Below are positions 34,697-47,490 of a stretch of DNA of 64,000 nt, in pieces (positions within the stretch are counted from its first letter, which is position 1; each line of letters starts with the position of its first letter). Made by a program: the position numbers and the translations under genes. Source of the DNA: Acanthopleura granulata (lineage: Eukaryota > Mollusca > Polyplacophora > Chitonida > Chitonidae); assembly GCA_016165875.1 (NCBI GenBank), contig JABBOT010000080.1, forward strand, positions 36,369,763 to 36,433,762, written 5' to 3'. The notes under the pieces are model-generated. The model made no database searches. It had not been told where the DNA came from and worked only from the letters and a program-made list of their open reading frames with translations.

Positions 34697-37600
34697 CTTG
34701 TAGTCAGTTGAACTGATTCTTTAAATTTAAATGATTTGACAAAAAATATGTGATATATTAATTGTCTTTACAAATGACTATTAATCGATGTAAAACGGGA
34801 AACAAAATTTCAGAGCTAACTTTTATATATTTTCTTTATATGATAATAAGCATTTCACTGTTCACTGTTCACTCTGAAAGTTAATAATATACCCTTAGTT
34901 TCATTTTATGTAATATTCCCAGTATTTATGTGCATGTACTTTCGAGATAAACACAGAGGGCCCAATATGATTTTATTAACGTGAAAGTTTTATACTGTGT
35001 TCGGGTAAAAAGTATTTTGGATTCAAGCCATGAATACAATCTCTTTGAATGCGAATTTGATCGATGTGAATTGTATTTTGTTTTTCAATACAACCAACCG
35101 CTGTCTTCCGTTTTCCTGTTGCGTACGTTCAGATAAGCCTAATTTGAAGTTGTACAACTTGTTGGGACACACGTCAAAGCTTTCCATGTAATAAACTACG
35201 AAATTGTCCGGATATAATTTCACAATCATTTCCATAATTTCCATTGTCAAAATTCCCAATTCTCTCTTGATTGATCGACAAAGCCAGGACTGGTAGACGC
35301 CTCGTGCGCTGCACTTTGTTAACAGGATGTTAATCTGGAGGCTAAAGACTTTACCACTTCTTATCACGTTAGAAAACATGGGAAGCAAACATCTCATTAG
35401 TTCGATAAGAAATGTCATTTACCGCTCCCCTTGTGGCTGTGGACGCATGGTTTACTTTTTATCTGGTGAGTCATAAGGAGTTTAAACCATGCTAAGGAAA
35501 GCCTTGTAAAATGATGACAACTTGTTTTTAGTTTGTTTTTTTCCAGGTGCTCTTTCATGTTTTATAATATCTTCATACAGGAGATCTGCTATAAATTTAC
35601 ACTAACTCAATTTTAACTAATGGAAGGGCTGTAAAATCAGTCCAATCTGTGCGAAGTTATTCTGTTCAACAACCACCCGGTTCTTATCACTCAGAGCTCA
35701 GCTAATAAAAGAGCATTTCGAACATCTTTGAAGCTGTGTCTGTAATGGTGGCTGCAATTTAACAGCTGATATAGTCAGACGTAAAAAGTCCTTTGATAAG
35801 CGTGTTTGTCTTCTCATATTATCCCTATTAACAGTTAACATTAATATTCATATCGGGTAAAGCTGACTGAGATACCGTTACGTTGAGTTCAATATTATGA
35901 TATGTCAAACATACATAACAGCTCAACTGTATTACTATTATATTTCTGTCCTCCCACACTGGCTCTCAGATTGTCTTACTGGTCACACATTCAAGTATTT
36001 TCATATTTAGTAATGTTGGATAACGAGACCTAGAGGTCAACATACTGAGGGGAAAAGTCAGAGTGCAAGACGTTGAAAAAAGTTGCAGGTTCTTATCTCC
36101 TGTAGAAATAATTTTTATTTCTGCCTTCAAATACTCACCACAGAACCATGGGAGGTTGTTAAAGCAGTTAATGAACTCAGTTTATTTGGTGCAAGTTATT
36201 CTACGGCACGCGTTTATGAAGTGCTCAAGAACATGTTGGAACAGGAAGAAGCTTGTGAGTAAGATGAATCACTTCTAATTACTGCCACAAGCATGAGGTA
36301 CTGGGTTCACTCCAGTCTATGGACAAGGGATTTCTACATTTTCCATACCCCAGTGTTCTTAGGGCTTGGTGTTTCCAAATCCTCGACGGTGCTCGCGAAA
36401 CCTGTAGCACAGTCAAACATGAAAATCACTAGTCTTTCAACAGTACGATGTCCATGTAGCCAGCAACTTGACATTTGTACTTGTATCAAAGCTTTATACC
36501 TTCTTCTTTCGATACTTAGCATATCCCTTAGCATAGACCCATGTTTCGTGAAATCAAAATGTTGAACTTTTCCCTTTTTTCTCCCACTGAAATCAATGAA
36601 AAGGCCTAGTGGTTCTAATAATGACAAATGCCCTTAATGTTCAGGGTGAAGATAAATAAAAGTCGAAATATACAAATAATTTCAAACGTCCAATGCCCAC
36701 TTCTAATGTGTCTTTTATCATGTTGCAGTTTCTTGCTTCACGATTCTTCTGGTTTTTAGTTGACTCTGATATTCTACATTTTTCATCATCGGAATATGCC
36801 CCTGGACATCATTTGCTACTTGCATATCACTAAGCTCTTTGTGGAAATACGCGGCTTCCGGCAATTTGTTTCTTGCTGTTAAAAGCAAGGCTTTACAACA
36901 AGGTAACAGTAAAAACAGTAGCACCAGAAATATTTGTGGACAATGCCAGTTTTAGCACCAAACTTTGATACCGATCACAACAGTTGACGGTAGTTCTCTT
37001 CTCAGTCAGTGTTTTGTTGCGGCTATTCACGAGTCAGAGCATATAAATTAATGTTTCAATGATGATACATGGCATGTTATTAAAAGCGTTACAGACTAAA
37101 CAACAACGTATAAAATCAACGTTAGAGGTTGATACGTGAAATGGTCTTTAAAGAATTGTATTTTTTTAATGCAAGACACTGATTCGCATTTAGCGAGGTG
37201 CTGTAGCACTCCTTCAGGGTCTCTCACCTATATTACAGCCTTCACACTCCAGTGTAATAAGTGAGATAGTGCCTAGCGTAAATAGAGTAAAACAGAACGA
37301 CAAGTTGAAATATGTTAATAGTTGAAAATTCTAAACACTGACAAATTTCTAAACTATTACAGTCTCCACACGAACATAATTACCAATCCAAAAAACAGAG
37401 TTAGATGTCGTGTCCAAATAGTGCCATGTCTCCATGAAAAAAAATTCTCATTCCTTCTCCAGTTTTTGGATGAAATGTCTGTGCCTTTGTAACTACATGT
37501 ACGTCCCTGAAATACAAAAAGTTACTTTTTGCACTGTAACGTAAAAGGTTTCTAGAGAGTAGGATCGCTAACGGATGGAACGACGGCTTGCGAAACTTAA

Positions 37601-39973
37601 TTTGCACACCACAATGGTCGTCAGCCGAGACAAAAAAAATTTCTGACCGGGCAAAAACGATTAATAGTTAGACAGAGAAAGCTCAGAACGGGTGCAATTA
37701 ATGGAATGTTATTTGGTGGAAATCTGTATGTTTTATCATTAGGTTTGACTCCGCCAAGGGCCAAGTATGGACTAAACATACCTCAGGACTTACATAGCTA
37801 TCGCTCATTCCTGACACGTTATTACACCTTATAATCGGGTTGATCGGCTTGGCACATGGTCCTCGGTCATTTTTCTGGCACTGGTCTGCAGGCCAAGGCG
37901 TCTGTCTGTCGGACAAGTAATGGTGTATAGGTTTGTGCGTGTACACATCAGGTCGCCTCGTACTCCGATACTAGGGCTCCCGCGTGCCTGTATATGGATA
38001 GATCTCCCTGATTGATGTCTAACAGTATAATCTAGGGTGCGGAGATATTAAAGCTGTGCCAGTTCCCCTCAAGATTATTGGCAGTCCTTGAAATTTATCT
38101 CTTCTGTGGTCGTTAGTACGAGGAAGTAGACGTGTGTACTTAGAGAAAAATGGACTTTTCCTGTCGTGTGTTGCCAAACTGATGCCTTACTGTATGGAGT
38201 AAACTGAGATTCCAATAACAAAAGTGATTTGCTACAAAAAGATTTCAGAAAGAAGGACTTGGAGCATTCCCAAATTTCTGCAGTTACCATCATTCTTACC
38301 CACTCTCTCAAAAGGTTAAGATAAAAGTTAGAAATATAGAGCAATTCCAAATGTTTGAGTGACAAACACAGCCACCTACTTCGCAAAATCAAAGGTATGG
38401 CAACTATTTTTCCTTCTGGAGAAGAGGGTGGCAAAGGATGGAAACCATTTTAGAATGTTATGAAATGCTCTTATGACCGGAACATATTGATTAATAAATT
38501 AAAGGTTTTACATTTTAGGAAATGTACACAATTTCTTGTTACTTTTTTGGTGGCCATATATTAACGCTTATGCCTTTCGAATAACTAACCGTGAATGAAT
38601 AAAAAACATAAACCCAACAACTAACAAATAACATATGGTATACAATTTAAAAATTCTTACTGATGAATCCCGGACGTAAACAGTCATGGTTACTTACTAG
38701 CAATTTAATGCATGAAATTCGCTGCAGATGTATCTGTTGTAATCACAGGTTTAGTGAGCATTTGAACGTCAAAAATGCGTGTTTAGAAGCAATCTAATGA
38801 AGCGGAATAAAACTGCAATCATTTGAACTTTAAAAGTAGCCAATGGCGTCGGCAAAATCGCCTGATTAATTCAGAGAGCAGGATTTGGTTTGGATTTTAC
38901 AGCAGCAATTTTTGCAAAATTATTGCAAACACAGAAAAAGTGTTTACACTTTATGTTTCTTGCGTAAATATTGCAAATAGTTGAAATTTCCTTTCTCATC
39001 TTTCCATAGGCTGGTGGAAATAAGTGCTCGAAAATTAATAACGTTGATGGGTAGGGTTTTATTTTTATTTTTATCAGTTTCATTAATACCGCTCTAAGTC
39101 GCCAGTTGACAGAGAAGCCATTTTTAACAATATGCCTATAAATGTAGTTTATGCTTGTCTCATACAGCGGATTTTAGGACGTTTGACAATTATGGTTCCA
39201 TTGTAAGGTACGGCCATGTACACCAGTTATGCGAATTGCTGTTCGCTTCATTCGTTTAGCTCACTAGTTAATCTTTCAGTAAATAGCTGTTTTCGCAGAT
39301 GACAAGTGCTGATATGATAACAGCGCAATGACTGTTCTAAAATGCTGATTTAATAACAGTATGATGACGGCTTCGAAGTGCTGATACAATAACGGCGTGA
39401 TGACACCTGAAAAATTCCTGAACATCGCTGAACTTTACACTCGGTGATCTTGCTCTCTATGGCGCAGTCTTTTATATCGTATTTCTGCATTTCCGAGGCT
39501 TGTTCACTATTCATTGTTTCCTTGTGCAAGTCAATATTAAATGTGAAGAATAAACGAATTCATGTCAGTTCAAAATCTGTTTTCCTTGCCTAAATGTGGT
39601 AAAGCTTCGCTTTGTGGATTGCTTGAAGGTGCTTCGAATATGAGTATGATCAAAGACTATGTTACATGAGTCTCTACATACTGGACTATAACATATGACA
39701 TCAGATAACAGGAAAATGAAGACAAAATGAAAGGCAAGATATGTATTACATATATAGGGACATCAAGTCGTTTGTGGTCGAGTTGAAATTAAAATGCTTT
39801 TATAGAATATCTGCGTGAAACGTTTAGGTCATCACAAAATACGCAATTGACAAAAATCCTCTCAAAAGATCATAGATCATTCTTATCAGCAGTGGCCACT
39901 AACAGAGCTGAAAATGTAAATTCTCTCTAGAGAGCAAGAACCGCATTACCAAGCTGAAAGCAAGCTTGGCAGA
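34697..39973. other. Noncoding stretch, nothing firmly recognised
   Basis: No SINE or tandem array was seen. The longest frame is 131 codons on the minus strand (35023-35418). It begins with a hydrophobic stretch, has no motif I know and no supporting splice context. Two minus-strand frames at 36334-36627 and 36718-36924 and one at 38075-38434 (119 codons) are likewise unrecognised. With over 5 kb of sequence such lengths are expected by chance, so none is annotated as a gene. Confidence 0.45.
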
Positions 39974-40100
39974 AACGTATTTTGGGATCCAATGAAAGGT
40001 CAATAGCATTGATCTCTGCGGCCAGCCCTCTCCTCTCTTCGGAGTGTGCTGAGCGACAGCCGTGGACATTAAGGGGAATTGTTTCAATTTCCTTCCGGGA
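39974..40100. repeat. Paired 128-bp repeat, copy 2 (partner at 32649)
   Basis: Direct-orientation partner of 32649-32776, with the perfect 36-bp run at 40058-40093. Flanking sequences of the two copies do not align, so the repeat unit seems to be short. Minus-strand frames in this copy are open for 95-104 codons but end in unrelated sequence. Confidence 0.8.
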
Positions 40101-40654
40101 AAAGGACACATGAACCAATCCACGGAGATCATGTCTTCCTTGCATCTTCGCCGGACAATCAAACCTCGGCGTTGAACTTCGTGCATGGATTCGCAGAAGG
40201 TTAGAGCAGAAGTTCAGAACTATTTGGAACTCGGACCACACTTATGTCGGCTCAGTCTCTCCGGGCATAAGCCTAAGCTTAAGAGATATGATTTAGAAAT
40301 ATCTATAACAGCTGTACTCGTCGCGTCAGTTTCCCAAATCCTTGAGGTATATCAGAAATTTCTTGTGCGAAACTCGGTCGGCATGATTCCTAAAAGGTTA
40401 CACATGACAGTAACACGATTTAGAGCAGCGATCTGAGTGTAAGCTTTCATTTGGTATTCCCATCAACGTAAAGGTCAAAACTGCGTATAAATAAAGGTAC
40501 CAGATTTTAGGTATATCCCCTGTGTAAAACTTAATCGCATATGGAATGTTCTTCATTCCTCCTCACAACAGACAGAAGATAGCACTGGCTATTTAATGTA
40601 TATTATGTATCTTTTTTCGTTATGCGGGCTAGCACAATGTTTGATCTGGGCTTC
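40101..40654. other. Noncoding stretch, nothing recognised
   Basis: One short plus-strand frame (40185-40436, 83 codons) without known motifs. No repeats were seen. Confidence 0.5.
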
Positions 40655-41010
40655 TCCTTCTACCATATTCGAGTAAACGTCGCATTTGAGATTTCATTAA
40701 TGAATAACGTTATTAGCACTATATTAGAACCAACTAGGCATTGAAAAACAGAACGTTTTATTTCACACATCTCAATAACGAGCTACTGCCATATTCGAGT
40801 AACCTTATTTCGCTTCCGAATAACGTGCTATTACCATATTTTAGTAAACTTCTTTTTTATTTAAAATCTGAATATCGAATTTAGTGCTAGCATGATATTC
40901 GTTATTCGAATTACATATGGCAAATGTGGGGCTGATATTCAGCTTGCCAGCACGTTACTCGACAACAAATATGGCGCTAGCATTGTATTCGTTATTGATA
41001 CTAATAAGGA
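40655..41010. repeat. Cluster of direct and inverted 'ccatattcgagtaa' repeats
   Basis: The words 'ctaccatattcgagtaaacg', 'ctgccatattcgagtaacct' and 'taccatattttagtaaactt' occur in direct order at about 60-110 bp spacing, each followed by 'gaataacgt..tatta'. Downstream the inverted forms appear: 'gatattcgttattcgaatta', 'catatggc', 'acgttactcgacaacaaata' and 'gtattcgttatt'. The cluster could fold extensively, and its origin is unknown. Confidence 0.65.
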
Positions 41011-42262
41011 ATACGGTCTTAAATGCCGGTGTCCCTTCCAATAGCATTAACATTAATATTACTCATGGATAGTTTAAATGGGTGTATCAGTTATGTTGCA
41101 ACTCTCTGTCATCGAAGTATCACTGTGAAGTTATCGCTTTGACCAGTTTTATATATATCTCCACAATATGTATGCCTATGTGGGTTTTCGTTGGGTTGTA
41201 AGTGGCAAGCTCTGACCATTTTCTTGCATTTCTACACGAATTCCTGCACTTATATACCTGACTACCTTGAGCAAGTGACATTTTTCTTAATGTGACAACA
41301 AACTGGAAACAAAGATATGTGTAAGACAAGCAAAGGAGCATCATGTAAGTTCTGACATAACTCGCCTGATGGCAGAATATGATTTTATGTAAGCCACACA
41401 CAAAGATCGTATAAACAACATCAAGTAAAGTACTGGAAGCAGAAGTAAAAAGACCAGTGACCACAGATCGTTGTCTTATGTCAAGGCCTAACAGTGCTGG
41501 GTGGGATCGGGTCCCAAGGCGTTATGACAGGGTTTGAGATGATGTCCACTAAAGCCACGTCGTAAACGTCGCTTGAAGAGACCATAAATAACCCTGGAGA
41601 TCTCATGTGATTTGACATGGCGGAAATAGACTTGGTCCTCCCGACAACAGGCGTACAGGCGTGACGTCCTCGAAGACTTCTAGGAGGCCGGCCAATCGAT
41701 TCTCCTCACCAGGGGTGTTTTCACTATTTTCTCCCACCATGAATAGGCGCTATTAAGGAAAACTTAAAAACGTTCTTCTGCTAAGAGACTTGAGAGGAAA
41801 TGCAATCATTACTTTGGCAATTACCAGAAAGACGTAAAATTAAAGCTCCCCAAGAGCGACGAGTGATTTGCAGGCGACTTGTCGCCAACAGTAAAGGGAA
41901 AGAGTAAACCACTCCTAAAAACAACTGCAATCCTTGAACGGAGAAGAGTTATGCAATTACCTGATAATCTTCACAAAATGCATTTCATTTTAAGACCTTA
42001 ACAGGATGACATTTAGGCTGATATTTCACAAGCTTAGTGGATCGTTGTCGCTTTCTTGTATTTACTGTCGAATCACAAATTCAATACTTTTGAAAAATCA
42101 AGAGACTTGTATTTTTCATGACTACGAGAAGTGCAGCGAAACATTAGGGTTTGTGTTGTTTCGCGCCTTTAGAAGAACACTTGAGGCAGATATACTGCCT
42201 TTAAGACATGGTGAATATTTAGTCGATTGCATTCCATGTATGGCAATAGTTACCGGCTCAAG
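41011..42262. other. Noncoding stretch, nothing recognised
   Basis: A minus-strand frame of 114 codons (41120-41464) has no recognisable domain. No repeat was seen until the SINE at 42263. Confidence 0.5.
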
Positions 42263-42568
42263 GTAACGTTGGGGGCTTGCGTGGCTCAGTCGGTTATCGC
42301 GCTAGCGCAGCGCAATGACCCGAAGCCTCCCACCAATGCGGTCACTGTGAGTTCAAGTCAACTCATGCTGCCCTCCTCTCTGGCCCTATGTGGAAAGGTC
42401 TGTCAGCACCCCGTGGATGGTCGTGGGTTTCCCCCGAGCTCTACCCGGTTTCCTCCTACCATAATACTGGCCGCCGTCGTATAAGTGAAATATTCTTGAG
42501 TACGGCGTAAAACACCACTCCAATAAATAAATAAATAAATAAGTAAATAAATAAATAAATGTAATGTT
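42263..42568 (+). mobile_element. Full-length tRNA-derived SINE
   Basis: The best-preserved copy. Box A TGGCTCAGTCG lies at 42282-42292 and matches TRGYNNANNNG. Box B GAGTTCAAGTC lies at 42349-42359. The central and 3' domains follow ('ctcctctctggccctatgtg', 'atggtcgtgggtttcccccg', 'ccgccgtcgtataagtgaaa', 'tattcttgagtacggcgtaa'), then a long AATA/AAATA tail (42522-42560). Possible 8-bp target duplication: gtaacgtt (42263-42270) and gtaatgtt (42561-42568). The 139-codon minus-strand frame at 42403-42822 runs through this SINE and is not a gene. Confidence 0.92.
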
Positions 42569-45184
42569 ACACTCAATGTGATGTTCTTGGCGCGATCGGG
42601 TGTTTGGATACAGGCAAGTGTTTTCTGTTCTTTTCTGATCAGATTGAGACTGCTTTGTCCAAGGTGGTCAGAATTAGATGGCAAGAAAGATAATGGACGA
42701 GTGAAATTAAAATAATAATACACACAATCAATTCTGGACAATGTAATGTACAGCAGTTCGCCAGAGTGGCAACGAAACAAGGAATTCCCGATAGTAGCTA
42801 CAGTGTGCAGTAAATCCAGCATTGTTTCTATGTCCAGTGACCGGGGCCATTGCTCATTTTAACGGCTTAGTCAGGAAGGCGTGATATGAATAACACAGCC
42901 CCTAAATACTCTTCGACCCAGAAATCCTGACAAATGTTCGAAGTGAACTTCTCTAACCCTTGGCCTCGGTTCAAGAAGCAATGACGACCCAAACCCGCTG
43001 ACATACACGAACTATTTTCCAAATTCAATCAGATGTCATGATTATTGATCACCTATCACCTCTTTTTTTCCCTATTAAGCCTCGAATGTCCAAGCCAGAA
43101 GGGGCAGTATCCTGAAGTCCATTGAACCGATTTGTTCAACCGCAGCGCTAGATGCGCGTTAGCATTTCCATTTTTAATGTAAATAACTCCATTATGTGTT
43201 TTTTATTCGCCCAGAAGCAAGTGGTGTCAGTTTTTGCTGTTAAAGCAGCATTGTTGGAGAACTTCTGCACAGAGAACTCTCGTACTATTCAGATATAGGC
43301 AACAATGAAGACCAGCGCACTTATCGATCTTTATGCATGTCACACTGATTCAATATGTTCCCCTCTGTTAAGCCATTAGCTCGCATTTACGATAATTTTC
43401 CCAGGTAAACCCACCGGCATTTAAAAATGTAGGATTTATTTTCTATACATTAATATATGAATTAAGCGTTATGCATTTATTTATACAACGACTGATGTAT
43501 GGCAGGGTTCTGACCTAGAGGGATGTAAACAAAGTCTGATACGAGGGAAATATATTATCCACAGAAATACGCAGCCGAGTAAGGGGAGAGTGGTATACAA
43601 ATAAGTGATCTCATTGGCCAGAGGCATTCGGTCCTAGAGATCTGGTGTGCCTTATCGCTTTCAGCTGTCAAATTTCCAGCCGTACTACAGTGGTGACCAC
43701 GCTGATGGATCCGAGGCTATGTCCGGTGATCATTGATTGGAGATCCTCACCGGAGACACTAACAAAAGCTTCACCTGGTCCCATTATGATCTGATCATGC
43801 AAACTCTGTGCACATAATTAACATTAAAAGAAAATGACTGATTAAGATCACAGATCTCAAATATATGTAATTTTTATTGACTGATTTCCTTGATGTGCAT
43901 TAAGCTTGGTTTCATTAAAACTGCTGTACCACTGATTCCGTCACAATGATTACATCAATACTTGTTCATACTGCACATCATAAATCACCAGAAATCATAA
44001 ACACAATGACAGAACGCCTTCATTTATCCATTTTCAGTCTCATAAAGCCAAACACTGACCACCAAGAAGACATATAGAGTAGGGACCTGCGGAAGTGAGA
44101 CTTTAATAACTGTATCGTGCAACCTTTGCTGTGAAGAGCGGCCTCACACTGCACAGAATTCCACACTGTCTTTTATGCATTTCTTTCACCGACTTCTGTT
44201 TTACTCTCTTGCCTAAGGCCTCTAAAGTTGCATGATACGCTTTCAAAGGTCATTCATTGCTCCTCTTGCATAATTAATTGTCTTTGAAACCAAGTGTGGA
44301 AAAGTAAGTCACATTTCATTGCACCGGGCATGATTACACGGGGAGTGTACTCTCTCTTGCCACATAGTTGCATGGTTCTGCCTCGTACAATTCGATTTCT
44401 TCTTTTCTTTTTCCGGACGAGAAGACACGAAATGTCAGGTAGCCCAGACTTCATTCTGTGATTAAATAGCCGGGGACCCTCTTCATAGGCCCTTGTCAAC
44501 ACTAGAACCTGTCCGCCAATATGTCATCCAAAGTTCACATTTACCCTCCATCGATCGCGTTCATAGCTGCTGCTGTACACACACAAAGATTTGTTCCCTT
44601 AAAGAGGATCTACACGAGTATTCAAGGACACGCCGCTTCGGCCAAGACAGCCACTGGCAATACCGTCCACCTTCTAACAAGCCGTGGCAATTTCCGGCTG
44701 CAAATTGGTAATTCTTGCTTTTTGTGTTTCTAGCATGACAAAAACATGTCCGTGTAGACGTTGTGTCCCCGACCTCGGTGGATCTGTGAAAAGTATGCCT
44801 GTTCCACCAAAAGAAAGAAGGAGACAGTAACAAGTCTGGTTTTGGAATAAACAAGCTGAAAATGGTTCAGTTTCTTCAACCCATACATATAACCGCAGTC
44901 ATATACGTAAACTAATGAGCATACCCTAATAAGAAATGCAAAAAGTACAAAATACAACAAATACAAGAAATACAAAAGCAGATTACTTTGTTTTAATTAA
45001 GTTTTAATTAAAATTTAACACTATGGATGTGTACCTGTTAGGATAACCTTCCCTAGGAAGACAACACGATTGACCGTATTTTACGCTGGTGTCAAGCTAA
45101 TGAAGGTGGGATGAATTCCTGACACAGCCATAAAAGTGACTTTCAAAGTGATATTTTTGAGTTTTGGCCCAGAGCATCACTATA
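42569..45184. other. Noncoding stretch, nothing recognised
   Basis: Frames of 70-97 codons on both strands at 44493-44975 overlap each other and carry no known motif. No SINE or tandem repeat was found. Confidence 0.5.
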
Positions 45185-45210
45185 TATATGTATATACACA
45201 TATACATATA
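45185..45210. repeat. AT-rich hairpin
   Basis: tatatgtata, a 6-bp spacer, then tatacatata. A perfect 10-bp inverted repeat in a TA/CA-rich microsatellite-like run. Confidence 0.7.
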
Positions 45211-47399
45211 TCAAAAGACGGGACCGATGAGAGAGATCATCGTTATCAATCGACCTGAATACCACCGAAACCTTCCGGTTGCCATTCATTATTCATAACG
45301 CCCTGAGCGATATTTTTACGGTAAACAGTAAAACAACGTGGAACGTTCTCATGAGATGTCGGTGGCGTGGGAGGTATTAAATTCCCGTTGTGGTTCTTTA
45401 TATATATAATTTAATAGGTACTAAGCTATGGCTATCTTGTCAGTGTTGCCAACAACTGTCATAGCCTCGATTCACCTGTTACAAAACAATGTGTCTGCTA
45501 TTATGAAACTAAGATGTCCTTGGGATGAGAGTGGCATGGTTTTTCGAACCTGCTCATTCAGTTATTTTTCTGTGGTGAAATTGATTGTTATTGCAAATTT
45601 ACTTCTTTGGTGGACTTTACTCCCCTTTTGTCTCCATGCTATACATATATATGTATCTGAAAATTTAAGTATTTTTCAAACCTCCAGTTTGTCAGCCCAA
45701 ACCATCCTTAAGACAGCCAGCATTATGAATCGATTTATGGGTGCTACGAATCTCTTTTGACATTAAAAGGTGAAATTTACCTCCGCAACCTAAAATTCAT
45801 ATGACATTCTGGAAATTTACCTCTTAAATTTGAAAGTCGTGAGCTCGAGTTTACCATCACCCTGTTTCTCACAAAAGCGTCTGTTATTTTCTCTGCAGAA
45901 CAGCTAACTATTATCTGATTGATGTTCCCAATGGTGCAATTATGCGGTGGTCGAAAAACTTCAGTCTTTACATCAGAAGATGCTGCCAGGAAGTAGTTAT
46001 CTAACTGATTATGGCCTTAGACAACGTTTTTCCGCGGTGGCAGTATTGAATTCTACACGGAGTTGAAAGTCAAAGCTCAAATTAAAAACTTGATTACTTG
46101 ATAATTCTAAAAATTCCACCTGCATTGTTCGATTTCATTTTGCTGAGAACAAAATACTTTATTTATTTCGTCACATAAAAAGTCAATTTATTAATGGAAA
46201 TTGGTAGATACTGTTATATTTGGTATAGTAAGCGCCATGTCTACCTACACACAGATACGATGCTCTGCAATAACAGCGATCTCCATAAGTCTCAAAAGTC
46301 TGTTCAAACAAGGCGAAGCCGGACGGGCCATTCTGTTGCCGCTTAGTCCAAACAAGATTTATTTGCCAAATGGTCTGGAAAAACACGGCACAATCAGCGC
46401 GTAATTAAATTGGCTATCACATAGCTTTATGATGGTCAGATGTTTGCCGCCAATTTCATCCAATTATTGAAATCGCAGTACACAATCAGCACAGAGAACA
46501 AAACTGATTGAATTCCAGAACACAAGCAGGGTTCTCCAATGATTTGATTTACGTCTGACTGTAAAGTCAATCAGCGCCGAGCAAAGGGGAAAAGCCAGTC
46601 AAATACTGGTGACTTTGGACGCTGTAGGCATATGTCGAATCAGGAGCCCAATCCACTGGGAAATTACCATTGGCAAAATCACTATGCACGTCCGTCCATC
46701 AAATAATTCGAACAAGGAATAATTAAATATATCTGATTTCGGAACTGATCATATACATTGTGCGTGCTTGTACACACCCAGTGTCATTTCATATAAGAAA
46801 AGAATTACATGGCAAATGAAGGAATTCATCATTCGTTGTATTTTGTGAAAATGCTGTGATGTGACAGTACAGGAAGGAGCAAACGTCTGGGCAGTTTACT
46901 GAAAAATGTGTTCTATAATTGTTTGGGATAAAAACATGGATGCCGAGTAAATCTTCACCGAATTTTCTAGTAATTTTCAACATCATACAACTGTCCAACT
47001 TGTTTACGAGAATAATTCATTTGACCACAAATTCACAGTACGACATAAGACGAAGACTTACATAATTTCACGTAAGTACATGACACATCATGATATCAAT
47101 CTATATATAGCCAGTGTATAAATATAGGCATAATTATCATGTAAAAGGTAGACTGTTTTCATAAATAATGTCATGTTATAAAACAGGCTATATATGGCGA
47201 AGCGGAACAGTAACGATTCTAGAAACATGTTTTTAATACGAAGAAATGCATTAAGGCTCAATTTGTAACCAGGTTACACCATTTAACTTGATTCTTCCAC
47301 ATGAGTTTCTTTCTGCTTGTATAGCTCTACACTCAGTCGTGTCACATCAACTGGCTGGACTATAGGCTTAAGCCCTTACACCACTCTAAACTTAAGGTG

Positions 47400-47401
<2 letters not shown>
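45211..47401. other. Noncoding stretch, nothing recognised
   Basis: A plus-strand frame of 110 codons (45428-45760) is rich in hydrophobic residues but has no family resemblance that I can see. No repeats of note. Confidence 0.5.
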
Positions 47402-47446
<45 letters not shown>

Positions 47447-47466
47447 ATATATGTATATATATATAA
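47402..47466. repeat. (AT)n microsatellite
   Basis: About 65 bp of AT dinucleotides with two GT/CATG interruptions near 47440-47455. A C11 run follows at 47480-47490. Both are likely to be length-variable. The minus-strand IY-repeat frame across it is an artefact. Confidence 0.97.
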
Positions 47467-47490
47467 AATTAAAACACAGCCCCCCCCCCC

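Noticed and set aside
35023..35418. 131-codon minus-strand open frame as a gene
   Set aside because: No known motif, no partner elsewhere, and a length expected by chance in AT-rich DNA of this size.
36334..36924. Two consecutive minus-strand frames as exons of one gene
   Set aside because: No recognisable domain. Candidate splice sites are only the commonplace GT and AG dinucleotides, and the first frame depends on a non-ATG start.
42403..42822. 139-codon minus-strand frame
   Set aside because: It runs antisense through a SINE and its AAATA tail, which produces the LFIYLLIYLF run.
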